NCBI GenBank assembly: GCA_021772985.1
Contig: JAJFKX010000034.1
Span: forward strand, 1-64,000
Length of the DNA: 64,000 bases
Direction of reading: 5' to 3'
From: Gammaproteobacteria bacterium
GTDB taxonomy: Bacteria; Pseudomonadota; Gammaproteobacteria; Xanthomonadales; Wenzhouxiangellaceae
In this document: positions 36,103 through 45,209 of the stretch, one piece after another
How the letters are laid out: the number at the start of each line of letters is the position of its first letter
How positions within the stretch are numbered: the first letter of the stretch is position 1
Translations under genes and position numbers: made by a program
Notes under the pieces: model-generated
Database searches by the model: none
Told to the model about the DNA's origin: nothing
Seen by the model: only the letters and a program-made list of their open reading frames with translations

Positions 36103-37734
36103 TTATTCACATGGGGGTTCACCTGCTCCCCCGCAGCTTTGATAATATGCCAGCTTAGGTGCCGTAAAACCGCTACATCCGATAGCATTACAAGCCCTTA
36201 CTTTGTAGTAAGTATTAGAAAAAACATTAACCAAATATGCATGTCCAGTCTTCTGAGCGTCAAAAACATAGGCGCCATTGATTGTTGGACTTTTATATAT
36301 CTGGTAATGACTGGCAACACCCGTCGGCAGCCACCACAGCACATTGATACCACCACCGTAAGTTCGTATATGAAATCCAGCAGGAACCGATGGCGGCAGT
36401 GTTGGAATAGCTGAAAAGTTCATGTTCAACAACAAGTTCGGTGATCCTGCATTGATCGCGCCTAACTTGCCAACACTGGCAGCTGCAATAACCTCGCTGG
36501 ATACCTCAGCCGGGGAAGCCAAAGGATCTTCATCGAGGTATAACGCCACCGCACCAGTCACATGAGGTGCTGCCATAGATGTGCCATCAATAGAGTTAAT
36601 AGCCGTGTCGTTGGTGTGCCATGCGGAGGTAATGTTTACACCAGGCGCAAAAACATCCAGACAATTACCCCAATTGGAAAATCCAGCTCGTTTATCCACA
36701 ATGTTGCTTGCCCCCACTGTTATCACACTGGCAACTTGCCCAGGAGAAAACTGGCATGCATCCTGAGCACTATTGCCTGCACTGTTAACAACGGTTATGC
36801 CCATATTCACCAAACTAATTACGGCTTGATTAAGTGCAGTATTGTGACCGCCACCAAAACTCATATTAACCACTGCCGGCATCTGTGCGTTGTTTGCTAT
36901 CCAATCAATTCCAGCAATAATATTAGCAATTGAAGTAAAAACAGAACATTCAAATACACGTACTGAATATAACCTCACTGCCTTGGCCACGCCATATGTG
37001 GAACTACCAATTGTGCCCGCCACATGGGTACCATGTCCGGTACAATCACCGTCATCGTCGGTGTTAGGGAAAGCAGTAAAACCAAATAAAGCACGCCCTC
37101 CAAATTGCGAGTGACTGTGCCGAATGCCGGAGTCAAGGACATAAGCATTCACACCACTGCCGTTAACATTGTAAGAATAAGAATTACTTAAAGGCAGATC
37201 AGTCTGATCAATTCGATCCAAACCCCAGGTTACTGGTGATTGGGTTGAACCGATAGGGGTAATTTGATGCAAATATACTTTTTGAGCAACTTGCATAAAC
37301 GCCACCACAGAATCTTTTGCTAAATTCAATGCTTCATTTTCACTCAGGTTGTTAATCGCAAAACCGGTGAGCGCATTGGTATATGCAAAAGCAACTGTAC
37401 CACCATAACGCTCTGACAGATTCTGACTAAGGCCTCTTATGGCTTCTGCTTTATCAGCACTGCGCTGACTTATTTGATAATTATTTACTGCTTCTTGTTC
37501 GAGCACCACAATATACTGGTCTTCGATACGGTCACTTGACCCCAGTCCAGATATTAATTCATTAGCATTATCATGCTGTGCATAGACCGTGGATAAGCAA
37601 CAACCAATGGTGATCATCACTATCCATAAAGATAAATTTCTCAATAGCTGCATAGGATGTAATCGTTTGAATAAACGGTTTCCGTTCACAATGTCCAAAC
37701 ATGTTTGACGCTGAAGTAATTTGAATCGTTGCAT
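36103..37734 (-). CDS. Secreted subtilisin-like serine protease (S8) with I9 propeptide and FN3-like tail
   Basis: 543 residues from the ATG at 37734, which has AAGGAG about nine bases upstream. This leaves an unusually long 33-residue lead before the hydrophobic segment (LSLWIVMITIGCCLSTVYA); an internal ATG at 37653 would give a normal signal but lacks a ribosome binding site. An inhibitor I9-type propeptide (QYIVVLEQEAVNNYQ) precedes the proteinase-K-like catalytic domain: Asp in AYVLDSGIRHSHSQF, His in GHGTHVAGTIG, Ser in DGTSMAAPHVTGA. A fibronectin type III-like domain follows (about 455-530). It is an extracellular endopeptidase, probably digestive, and monocistronic with a strong terminator. 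Confidence 0.92.
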   Translation of the reverse strand: MQRFKLLQRQTCLDIVNGNRLFKRLHPMQLLRNLSLWIVMITIGCCLSTVYAQHDNANELISGLGSSDRIEDQYIVVLEQEAVNNYQISQRSADKAEAIRGLSQNLSERYGGTVAFAYTNALTGFAINNLSENEALNLAKDSVVAFMQVAQKVYLHQITPIGSTQSPVTWGLDRIDQTDLPLSNSYSYNVNGSGVNAYVLDSGIRHSHSQFGGRALFGFTAFPNTDDDGDCTGHGTHVAGTIGSSTYGVAKAVRLYSVRVFECSVFTSIANIIAGIDWIANNAQMPAVVNMSFGGGHNTALNQAVISLVNMGITVVNSAGNSAQDACQFSPGQVASVITVGASNIVDKRAGFSNWGNCLDVFAPGVNITSAWHTNDTAINSIDGTSMAAPHVTGAVALYLDEDPLASPAEVSSEVIAAASVGKLGAINAGSPNLLLNMNFSAIPTLPPSVPAGFHIRTYGGGINVLWWLPTGVASHYQIYKSPTINGAYVFDAQKTGHAYLVNVFSNTYYKVRACNAIGCSGFTAPKLAYYQSCGGAGEPPCE

Positions 37735-38012
37735 AGCTTGTTCTCCTTTCAGTTATATCAACTCACAGAGACTCACTACACTTGGTAATAATTGGTTGAA
37801 CCATACCTGTGCAAGTGTCTCTGTTTAATAATCGGAAAAACAATCAATTTTGTTACAGGTCACCAGTTATTGGTTATAAAACACGGTCAATTGAACACAC
37901 TGTTGGAGCATCGCTAATGGATGCTATTAACCAATTGTTATTGAGGGTCCTGATTCAGAATAATAGTCGGCCATTCGAATGACTGGTTTAGCAATTTTAT
38001 AAGTTTTGCTGG

Positions 38013-39437
38013 TTATGTGGTTTTAGCTCTAGCCTGTTCCAATAGCTGAACCAACTCATCAATATGCTGTTTTTGTGTCAAATAGCTGGTTACACATACC
38101 CGGATAACCGGCCTTCCAACAATGCGTGTTACAGAAATCCAGGCACGGCCGCTATCAACCACATAATCAACAACAGCAGCCTGATGATCAGCACGCTGTT
38201 CCTGCTTCAAACCATCACTCTGAATATCCTCAAAGCAAACAATCGCTAGTGAAGTGTCAGCTACCACCCGCCAGTTCCGTGCTTCCAGTTGCTGTGCCAG
38301 ATAACCTGCCATAGTCACTTGATGTTCCAGTGTTTCTGCATAACCCTGGCGGCCGATGCTGGCGATTGTCATAAATAGCTTCAGGCCGATCAAACGCCGG
38401 GAAAACTGCAGGCTAAGCCGGTAATTATCCATTCCCACTTCACTGCTTTCCGGTACATAGGCGGTTTCCACATGAAAAGTATCCGCCAACCAATGTCCTT
38501 TTCGCACAATCAGCATTCCAGCGGCCATGGGAACTGATAAAAACTTGTGTGGATCAAAAGTGATGGTATCAGCATGTTCTATACCGGCCAGCTGACCTTT
38601 CAACTTATCCGACAATATCACTGCCCCACCCCAGGCGGCGTCCACATGTAAATGCAATTGCTCACGCTGGCAAACTTCAGCTATTTCACTGATCGGGTCA
38701 ATCACCCCGGCATTGGTGGTTCCGGCGGTAGCAACGACCATAAAAGGGATATTATTCCGCGCACGGTCTTGCTTGATTGTCTGTTCCAGCCGATCAACAC
38801 TCAATCGATAATGTTCGTCAGCTTTTATAGTCCGCACTGCATTTCTGCCCAGGCCACAGGCATGTGCGATTTTTTCAAATGAATGATGAAATTCTTCTGA
38901 ACAGTAAAACACCGGTTGTCCAGGCAATGCGCGTAAACCGTGGCGGGCAAAATCTGGAAACTGCCGGGTCAAAGCCACCAGTACACCAGTAGAATTGGCT
39001 TCTGACCCCCCCGAAGTAAAACTGCCGTAAGCCTGCTCTGCCGGCAAACCAAATCGGCCGGCAAAGTACTTGATAAGATGGCGCTCCATTTCCACCCCAA
39101 AAGGACTGTGATGCCATGCTCCAGCTTGAGGGTTTAAAGCTGCAGCCAGCAAGTCCGCCAGTACCCCGGCAAAACTCGGCGCGGGATTAAACAGCCCATA
39201 ATAGCCTGGATGTGCAACCTTCATACCCCAATCACGCAATGATTGATAGACCATATCAACCACCTGGCTCAGGTCGTTCTTTTTTTCAAAATCAATGGCT
39301 TGTAGAAACTTTCTTATCTGATCTGAATTTACTTTCGGAGTAACTGGAAGATCTTCCAATTGCTGGTAATAGTCATCGATCAGTTGCCCGGTTTGCTGTA
39401 ACAATTGCAACCGCTGATTAGAGTCAGGTAATAACAT
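38013..39437 (-). CDS. PLP-dependent amino acid decarboxylase, group II
   Basis: 474 residues. The pyridoxal lysine is in TITFDPHKFLSVPM, with the cofactor-binding Asp in LHVDAAWGGAV and the histidine region YCSEEFHHSFEKIAHACG. SFTSGGSEANSTGVLVAL is the phosphate-binding loop. This is the glutamate/aromatic amino acid decarboxylase fold. Substrate is not obvious: members of about this size act on tyrosine, tryptophan, 2,4-diaminobutyrate, cysteine sulfinate or aspartate. No transporter, panC or other pathway gene adjoins it. Cytoplasmic. Confidence 0.9.
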   Translation of the reverse strand: MLLPDSNQRLQLLQQTGQLIDDYYQQLEDLPVTPKVNSDQIRKFLQAIDFEKKNDLSQVVDMVYQSLRDWGMKVAHPGYYGLFNPAPSFAGVLADLLAAALNPQAGAWHHSPFGVEMERHLIKYFAGRFGLPAEQAYGSFTSGGSEANSTGVLVALTRQFPDFARHGLRALPGQPVFYCSEEFHHSFEKIAHACGLGRNAVRTIKADEHYRLSVDRLEQTIKQDRARNNIPFMVVATAGTTNAGVIDPISEIAEVCQREQLHLHVDAAWGGAVILSDKLKGQLAGIEHADTITFDPHKFLSVPMAAGMLIVRKGHWLADTFHVETAYVPESSEVGMDNYRLSLQFSRRLIGLKLFMTIASIGRQGYAETLEHQVTMAGYLAQQLEARNWRVVADTSLAIVCFEDIQSDGLKQEQRADHQAAVVDYVVDSGRAWISVTRIVGRPVIRVCVTSYLTQKQHIDELVQLLEQARAKTT

Positions 39438-39689
39438 AGTCAGTTTATCTCACACAAATTACTTTGGCTGGAAACCTCGGACATGGCCTGAAAAATTCGA
39501 ATCCCATTGAAAGCCAGACCAGACAGGATAATACGACTTTGCTATAGTCTAACCGGTTTTAAGTATCGTTAAGCTACACAAATAAGCAATAAACCGAGAT
39601 ACACTACCCAGTCGTAGCAGACTATTGTTCTGTTTGTTTTAGCGACAATGACAGCCATCACACAAACGTAATAAATTCGGGAAAAACAT

Positions 39690-40082
39690 ATGCAAAATTC
39701 AAAAACTCAAGCCATTGGACGAATCTTACTGGCGCTGATATTTGTTATTTACGGTTTCGATAAAGCTTTTGGCTTCATCGGTGGCGGTTTTAGCGGTACA
39801 TCGGGCGCAATTGCGAGTAAAGGATTGCCGTTACCCGAGGTATTGGCTGCATTGACCATTCTGATCGAAGCTGGTGGTGGTTTGATGCTTTTATTTGGCT
39901 TCAAAACCAGGCTGGCTGCATGGGCCATCTTTTTAGTACTGATTCCGATTACTATCTTTTTTCACCCGGTATGGTCGGATATTGGCCAAATGTCCAGTTT
40001 CTTTAAAAATCTTGCAGTTATGGGTGGCATGTTGTATGTTGTCGCCAATGGACCAGGTGCCTGGTCTATAGATAAGAACTGA
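39690..40082 (+). CDS. DoxX family membrane protein
   Basis: 130 residues with four helices; RILLALIFVIYGFDKAFGFIG at the start and the IEAGGGLMLLFGFKTRLAAWAIFLVLIPITIFFH core are classic DoxX. The start has no strong ribosome binding site (GGGAAAAA lies about 10 bases upstream). It stands alone, followed by an intrinsic terminator. The function of most bacterial DoxX proteins is unclear; some are tied to thiol or quinone redox balance. Confidence 0.88.
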   Translation: MQNSKTQAIGRILLALIFVIYGFDKAFGFIGGGFSGTSGAIASKGLPLPEVLAALTILIEAGGGLMLLFGFKTRLAAWAIFLVLIPITIFFHPVWSDIGQMSSFFKNLAVMGGMLYVVANGPGAWSIDKN

Positions 40083-40101
40083 TGGTCCCAATAAAAAAAT
40101 G

Positions 40102-40134
40102 GCACGTAACCCTGTGGTTGCGTGCTGTTCGTTT
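40102..40134 (+). terminator. Intrinsic terminator of the DoxX gene
   Basis: GCACGTAACC pairs with GGTTGCGTGC (one G-T wobble) over a four-base loop, followed by the T-rich TGTTCGTTTT. It lies 19 bases past the stop codon. Confidence 0.78.
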
Positions 40135-40152
40135 TGGAGACTATAAGCAGTT

Positions 40153-41397
40153 ATGCGTTATTTGATATTTTGTTTGGCAATATTTCCCTACGCAACCTTC
40201 GGCACGATCTTAACTTCAACGGAGTTCATTACCGGAATACCCGGCGTTTCCGACATCGGCAGCTTTGAGGTCAGCCCAGACGGCAAACATCTATATGCCA
40301 TCAGCAATGCGGAAAATGTACTTGCTGCTTTTGCTATCGACAACACCAGCGGATCACTAACCAGCATAGATACCGAAACTACCGGCATACCCGCCAACTC
40401 CAGAACCGTAACAACACATTTACGCTTATCCCTGGATGGCAAATTTGTTTATGTGGCGGGAGGTGGAACAAATGCTATTACACTGTATACGCGTGACGGC
40501 CAATCAGGAGAACTGACATTGGTGACCGAGAACGCTGCTGAGATACCTGCCGATCAAGTGGTCAACTCCATAATCATAAGCCCGGATAGCCAAAACTTAT
40601 ACGCGATTACCTTACCTTCGTTACCCATTGCTGGTTTCGAAAGCACCATTTATACCTATGCCATCAATGCTCAAAGCGGAGTATTGAACCTCCAACAAAA
40701 CTTTACCATGCTGGAAGCTCACAACAACGCGGGATTTACTAGCCCGGATGGGAAGTATTTATATATTGCTGAATTGAACGATAGCTTTCGGATAAGCTTA
40801 AATCTCTTTAATCGTGATGACCAGGGCGACCTTACTCTCGTGGGCGATTCACAGGCAATTCTCTTCAGTCTTACAAGCGAAGTTCCAGCTATTAATAGTA
40901 ATAGCAATACATTCTACTTCTTGCACTCCCTTGAGGCCGATCCACCTGGCGGTTTTTTGAGCATGCTTGAACGTGATGCCGGCAACGGCCAATTTGTCGA
41001 TGAATCGAGTGTTCCAGCATCTCGACGGTTTTTTGGCGATGATGCCATCAAACTTATCGATAACGATCGCTTATTAATCGGTGATAATCCTTTAATGCTT
41101 TACCGAATACCCGCATTGGGTGGTAATCCATTACAGCTTGAAGACCAAATCATAAATACCACAGCAGCCAGCATGGATGGCACCCAGCCCGCACTGGCAA
41201 TCAGCATCGATCAGAGGTTTTTGTATGTGGCAGGCCCTAACGGCATTATCGTTTTCCGAATAGAGCCGCTGGCATTGGGCGATATTCCGGAAGTACCGGT
41301 CTTGAACAGCTATGGATTGGTGGCACTAATATTGTCGCTGTTACTGGTTACAGGCTGGATTTATATATACAGACGTCACCTGTATTCAACAGATTAA
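40153..41397 (+). CDS. Secreted lactonase-like beta-propeller protein with IPTL-CTERM-like tail
   Basis: 414 residues; a GGAG about 14 bases upstream and a signal peptide (MRYLIFCLAIFPYATFG). The body has the repeated seven-bladed pattern of the 6-phosphogluconolactonase/YVTN group (FEVSPDGKHLYAISN, LRLSLDGKFVYVAGG, ISPDSQNLYAIT, FTSPDGKYLYIAEL, ISIDQRFLYVAG). The C terminus (VPVLNSYGLVALILSLLLV then a helix and YRRH) matches the layout of IPTL-CTERM sorting signals: short motif, hydrophobic helix, basic end. These signals are recognised by exosortase-like systems, none of which is in this window. Probably exposed on the surface; catalytic activity doubtful. Confidence 0.78.
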   Translation: MRYLIFCLAIFPYATFGTILTSTEFITGIPGVSDIGSFEVSPDGKHLYAISNAENVLAAFAIDNTSGSLTSIDTETTGIPANSRTVTTHLRLSLDGKFVYVAGGGTNAITLYTRDGQSGELTLVTENAAEIPADQVVNSIIISPDSQNLYAITLPSLPIAGFESTIYTYAINAQSGVLNLQQNFTMLEAHNNAGFTSPDGKYLYIAELNDSFRISLNLFNRDDQGDLTLVGDSQAILFSLTSEVPAINSNSNTFYFLHSLEADPPGGFLSMLERDAGNGQFVDESSVPASRRFFGDDAIKLIDNDRLLIGDNPLMLYRIPALGGNPLQLEDQIINTTAASMDGTQPALAISIDQRFLYVAGPNGIIVFRIEPLALGDIPEVPVLNSYGLVALILSLLLVTGWIYIYRRHLYSTD

Positions 41398-41408
41398 AGC
41401 ATGTGGAC

Positions 41409-41828
41409 TTATTCAGGATACTCAGCAAACTCCGGTATTGTTTGATCCTGGGCACAAGACCAATCAGAACGTGAGTCCCAGAAGATACTGGCCTGGGGCT
41501 GAATGGAAGGTTCATGATCCAAACCACCCGCCGGGATTATCGCAATACTGCCATCAGCTGCAATACGCGGCAGTAAACTGCCGCAGGTTTTACAAAAGCA
41601 AGTACCAAAACGGTTTGCTTCCGGCACCTTGTAATGGCTGAGCATATCTTCGCCTTTGGTCCAAACCACACTATCTGGCTGCTGCATGATGATGTTGCTG
41701 CAATGCCCTGTGCCACTGGCCTTGCGGCAACGCTGGCAATGGCAATGATAAAACTTGTTGGGCGTGCCTTCGATTACATAGGCAACAGCCCCACACAAAC
41801 AACTACCGGTAAGCGTTTCTTGCGACAT
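41409..41828 (-). CDS. GFA/CENP-V family zinc-binding protein
   Basis: 139 residues of the glutathione-dependent formaldehyde-activating fold. The zinc cysteines are in GSCLCGAVAY, YHCHCQRCRKASG and GTCFCKTCGSLLP. The family name comes from Gfa; most members have no proven enzymatic role. No frmA/adhC formaldehyde dehydrogenase gene is nearby. It is convergent with the beta-propeller gene, with 11 bases between stop codons. Cytoplasmic. Confidence 0.92.
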   Translation of the reverse strand: MSQETLTGSCLCGAVAYVIEGTPNKFYHCHCQRCRKASGTGHCSNIIMQQPDSVVWTKGEDMLSHYKVPEANRFGTCFCKTCGSLLPRIAADGSIAIIPAGGLDHEPSIQPQASIFWDSRSDWSCAQDQTIPEFAEYPE

Positions 41829-41902
41829 TTCGGATTCACTCCAGGTTCTTTGCTCAGGCCGATAGTACAGAGATAGCCCGGGTATTGCGATATATCATTT
41901 TG

Positions 41903-43135
41903 TCAGCAACACCTCCAAACTGAGAGGTCACCGGATTCAAAACCATCAGTAAATATACTTTCGCCAATCCGAGCTCGCAAAACGGTATCGCTGTTACTGC
42001 CGGCGGTAATATATCGACTAGCCCAGCTTTTACCACCATCGAACTGCACAAAACAGCTATCCACCGGGCCACCAAAACCTTGTGCTGGAAAATCATTATC
42101 CACACTCACCATACCTGTTGGGAATGGCTCACGGACTACAAAATAATCACCCCACAAAACATTGGTTTCAAACGCTTGACCACTGCCATCTTCCACAGCT
42201 ACAAGCGTGCCCGCCTGAAATGTAAAAAACATCCCATTATTGTTCACTGTGCCTAAGTTGCCGGTCGAAAATGCACCGGGATTATCTACCGGGACATTGA
42301 CCGTCCGCGCGTTACCATCTGCATTGTAGGTAAACCTGACTTCTTTACCTCCTAGCGTAGCAATAATACCTCCACCGGATTCTTTGACAAATGTAAATCC
42401 CGCTGGTGGCGGCAAATTTGCTACATCGGTATTTGTCAAAGTTGGTGGATTATCTGCAGTGTTAAATGTACTTACCCTGATCCTGCCATCATCCAGTTGG
42501 AACAAACTTGCAGCTTCTCCGTCCGGACTTATCGCCAGCTGGTCACGAACTGCTCCATCAAACGGGCCACTGATGGTATTACCCCCGCCGGCTAGAATGG
42601 TATCGTAAATCGACCAGTTAATACCGCCATTGACCGAACGATAAAGTACTAAAGTGTCATTGGTATCATTATGCGCACTGACAAAAATGCCGTCGCCATT
42701 GGCTGCGCAGTCAGCGCTGTCAAAATCATCTCCTAATGTGAATGGAATAGACAACGTGCCCCAGCTGGAACCATTAAAGCGGGCATATTCCACATTGAAG
42801 TTGTCAATGTAGGGGGCTAGAACAACATTGCCCTCTGTACAAATATCCCCCAGAGAAAATAGCACGCCGGAACTATCCAGGGGCGTAGAAGTTATGCCTG
42901 CTCCGTCATGGGGAAATGGAATCGATACTGCATCCAGCCTATTGGTTACCCCATCATTCCACAAAATAAGGCTGACAACATCCGGATCAGGGATATGCTG
43001 AAATAACCCCAGTTTGGCTTCTAACGGCAGTTCATCAAATACCGGAACAGATGTCCAGCCACCAACAGCCATCGGTGGTCCAGCTGATAGCGGAAAGCAA
43101 GTCATCAACAACAAAGTAGTAAGCAACGTTCTCAT
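41903..43135 (-). CDS. Secreted BNR-like protein with C-terminal GFE tag
   Basis: 410 residues with a signal peptide (MRTLLTTLLLMTCFPLSAG). The middle has several sialidase-like BNR patterns (LYRSVNGGINWSIYD, LAISPDGEAASLFQLDDG, QFDGGKSWASRYI), suggesting a beta-propeller without obvious catalytic residues. The end reads GESIFTDGFESGDLSVWRCC. The IFTDGFESGD motif is the same tag seen at the ends of the proteins at 377, 61081 and 63903. I do not know a function; a surface-exposed or secreted binding protein is the likely type. Confidence 0.72.
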   Translation of the reverse strand: MRTLLTTLLLMTCFPLSAGPPMAVGGWTSVPVFDELPLEAKLGLFQHIPDPDVVSLILWNDGVTNRLDAVSIPFPHDGAGITSTPLDSSGVLFSLGDICTEGNVVLAPYIDNFNVEYARFNGSSWGTLSIPFTLGDDFDSADCAANGDGIFVSAHNDTNDTLVLYRSVNGGINWSIYDTILAGGGNTISGPFDGAVRDQLAISPDGEAASLFQLDDGRIRVSTFNTADNPPTLTNTDVANLPPPAGFTFVKESGGGIIATLGGKEVRFTYNADGNARTVNVPVDNPGAFSTGNLGTVNNNGMFFTFQAGTLVAVEDGSGQAFETNVLWGDYFVVREPFPTGMVSVDNDFPAQGFGGPVDSCFVQFDGGKSWASRYITAGSNSDTVLRARIGESIFTDGFESGDLSVWRCC

Positions 43136-43237
43136 CTCTAACCTCCTAGCAACAGGAACGGATGATCCGTTTTATTGGCTTTATTTATAGTGTGTACAAA
43201 GACTATACGCCGATGGTTGGCCGCATGCGAGGCTGAA

Positions 43238-43262
43238 ACCTGAACAGCAACACTGTTCAGGT
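43238..43262. terminator. 10-bp hairpin between ppiB and the BNR-like gene
   Basis: ACCTGAACAG and CTGTTCAGGT flank CAACA. It lies about 70 bases past the ppiB stop and about 100 bases upstream of the start at 43135. The minus-strand T tract is weak, so it could also be an operator. Confidence 0.5.
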
Positions 43263-43332
43263 ATTTAAAACATTATAAATCAACTAGTTATACCATAAAG
43301 TTGATTATTTTGTTAAGCCGGAAAGAACGCCT

Positions 43333-43836
43333 TTAACTTAGCAATTTATTCCAATCGTCGATACGATCCTGAACTTGTGCATACACGCTTGCAGTGTCAC
43401 CATTAATGCGAATACTGTCTATGCTGTCACCCTGCTGAATGCTGTTGACCATGTCCTGATCAGCCTGACTGAGCACCTCGCCAAATACAGTATGCTTGCC
43501 ATCCAGCCATGGTGTGGCTTCATGAGTAATAAAGAACTGGCTACCATTGGTGCCTGGGCCGGCGTTGGCCATGGACAACTTACCTGGATTGTCATGTGTC
43601 AAGCTGGAATCAATTTCATCTTCAAACCGGTAACCAGGGTTGCCGGTACCACTGCCATTGGGGCAACCACCCTGAATCATAAAATTAGGAATCACCCGAT
43701 GGAAATTCAAATTATCATAAAAGCCCTTTTCGGCCAGGTTACAAAAATTGGCTACCGTTAAAGGTGTTTTGTCCGCATGCAAACGTAAATTGATAGCACC
43801 TTTACTGGTATTGATAACTGCGGTTAACTCTGACAT
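43333..43836 (-). CDS. ppiB: Peptidyl-prolyl cis-trans isomerase B (cyclophilin)
   Basis: 167 residues, the size of E. coli PpiB, with no signal peptide and therefore cytoplasmic. [22 protein letters not shown] holds the active-site Arg-Phe and Gln; [17 protein letters not shown] and [11 protein letters not shown] complete the cyclophilin signature. It speeds isomerisation of X-Pro bonds. The gene is single, with no close operon partner. Confidence 0.96.
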   Translation of the reverse strand: MSELTAVINTSKGAINLRLHADKTPLTVANFCNLAEKGFYDNLNFHRVIPNFMIQGGCPNGSGTGNPGYRFEDEIDSSLTHDNPGKLSMANAGPGTNGSQFFITHEATPWLDGKHTVFGEVLSQADQDMVNSIQQGDSIDSIRINGDTASVYAQVQDRIDDWNKLLS

Positions 43837-44092
43837 AAAATCCCAATCCTTTTGCGTTGTAAACGTGTTGCGGCTTAAACAGCCAAGCTTTCATCAGCCG
43901 CGTATAATAACAGAAATTATCAGCAACACGTTCAGCACTCTGTCATGTTGATAACCAGTAGTTCAGTGGCTGTATCAGCGCTCTTAACAAACTGCGCTTG
44001 GTAGATAATAGCTAACCTTTATCTGGTGGAAAAAAAGCTCAGCAACGCTGATCTCGTTAATATTAGACAGTTAGAGCACCAGTTCAAAAGCA

Positions 44093-45142
44093 TCATTGCG
44101 CAGCGACCCCCAATGCGTTACCAACCTGATGATTCCAGGCTTGGTGATCTGCCGTAAGGGTTGAAAACTGCCAGCCTGCCAGCCCACCGAACAGCTTGCC
44201 GTAATCTTGCAACAATGGTTGTATTATGGTGGTTATAATCTGGTCCGGCGAAATATAACCACTGCCGGCATCGTCTTTGTAAATAGGTTTGCCCACGACT
44301 ACTTTTCGACTTGGCCAATGCAACCGCCCGGTTGTGCTAACCAGGTCTGGGTAACTGGTCAATGTGCTGTTGTTCTTATTTACTGAATCCGGAACCGGAT
44401 TGTTAAACCCCGGATTGTCGTAATACTGAACCATAATCCAATCAATGGCCTCGCCTGCAGCTGCAAGCACCTGCAGATAGGGCCCTGCATGCCAGTCGGG
44501 ATCAAGGTACGGCGGTTGCGGTGCATGGCTAAGCAGATACCGGGGCGAAGGCAGTTCAGCCCGCAGAGCCCGAGTCAGCGCTATTAAAAATGCCCTACCG
44601 TCACCTGTGTCAGCTGGCCGTTGCTGATGCAACATGGCGCTGGCCTCGAAATCAATATCAATACCATCCAACTGGTACTGCTTCACATATGCAGCAAGCA
44701 TTCCAGCAAGCTCTTTTTCCCTGCCAATCAAGGCCGTATATTCCGCAGTCTGTGCCTCCCCCCCACCAAAAGAAATCAATACTTTCTTGCCGGCTGCCTG
44801 TAATTCGGGAATAGCCGATGATTGTTTAACAATGGCCTCTGGAACCAGCAGTTGCAGATTACCGTGGGCATCAACGACAACCCGCAAAAACGACAGAATA
44901 ATATGGCTGTAAGTTGTCTGTACAGCCGCCTTTAATGGCGCAGCATCACTGTTGTAGTAAACGATATATCTCGGTGTGAACGTTGTTTCAGTCACAGGTT
45001 TTGCCTGACAGCCCATCAATAACCAGAGGGCGGTTGCCATTGACCAGAAAAACCCTTTAAAGCGCAAGCTACAATCTTCATTACCGAAAGATTGTAGCTT
45101 ATTCAATGATCCAGTGATAATGGCTGCCAGCTGAAAAATCAT
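44093..45142 (-). CDS. GH18 chitinase-like lipoprotein
   Basis: The catalytic box LDGIDIDFEAS (DxxDxDxE, near residue 159 of the long form) identifies glycoside hydrolase family 18; KVLISFGGGEAQTAEY is the preceding conserved strand and YYDNPGFNNP the late Tyr region. The start is uncertain. The ATG at 45142 gives 349 residues with an odd lead. A TTG at 45067 gives MRFKGFFWSMATALWLLMGC, an ideal lipoprotein signal with Cys at 20, and a weak GAAG upstream. A 13-bp inverted repeat covers that TTG. It likely breaks chitin-like or GlcNAc-containing polymers from the outer membrane. There is no separate chitin-binding domain. Confidence 0.85.
   Translation of the reverse strand: MIFQLAAIITGSLNKLQSFGNEDCSLRFKGFFWSMATALWLLMGCQAKPVTETTFTPRYIVYYNSDAAPLKAAVQTTYSHIILSFLRVVVDAHGNLQLLVPEAIVKQSSAIPELQAAGKKVLISFGGGEAQTAEYTALIGREKELAGMLAAYVKQYQLDGIDIDFEASAMLHQQRPADTGDGRAFLIALTRALRAELPSPRYLLSHAPQPPYLDPDWHAGPYLQVLAAAGEAIDWIMVQYYDNPGFNNPVPDSVNKNNSTLTSYPDLVSTTGRLHWPSRKVVVGKPIYKDDAGSGYISPDQIITTIIQPLLQDYGKLFGGLAGWQFSTLTADHQAWNHQVGNALGVAAQ
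45066..45100. repeat. 13-bp inverted repeat at the GH18 gene start
   Basis: AAGCTACAATCTT (45066-45078) and AAGATTGTAGCTT (45088-45100) flank nine bases. If translation starts at the TTG at 45067, the stem would cover the start codon and its ribosome binding site, a possible translational switch. If it starts at 45142, it is simply within the coding region. Confidence 0.6.
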
Positions 45143-45209
45143 GCCGTATTAAAAATGCCTCAGCTTTCAGCCAAGCATATTAATCGCGCCCTGTCACGAG
45201 CAGCCTGAG

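Noticed and set aside
39480-39520. TTCGAATCCC resembling a tRNA T-loop near 39497
   Set aside because: No complementary T stem, anticodon arm or acceptor stem was found around it.
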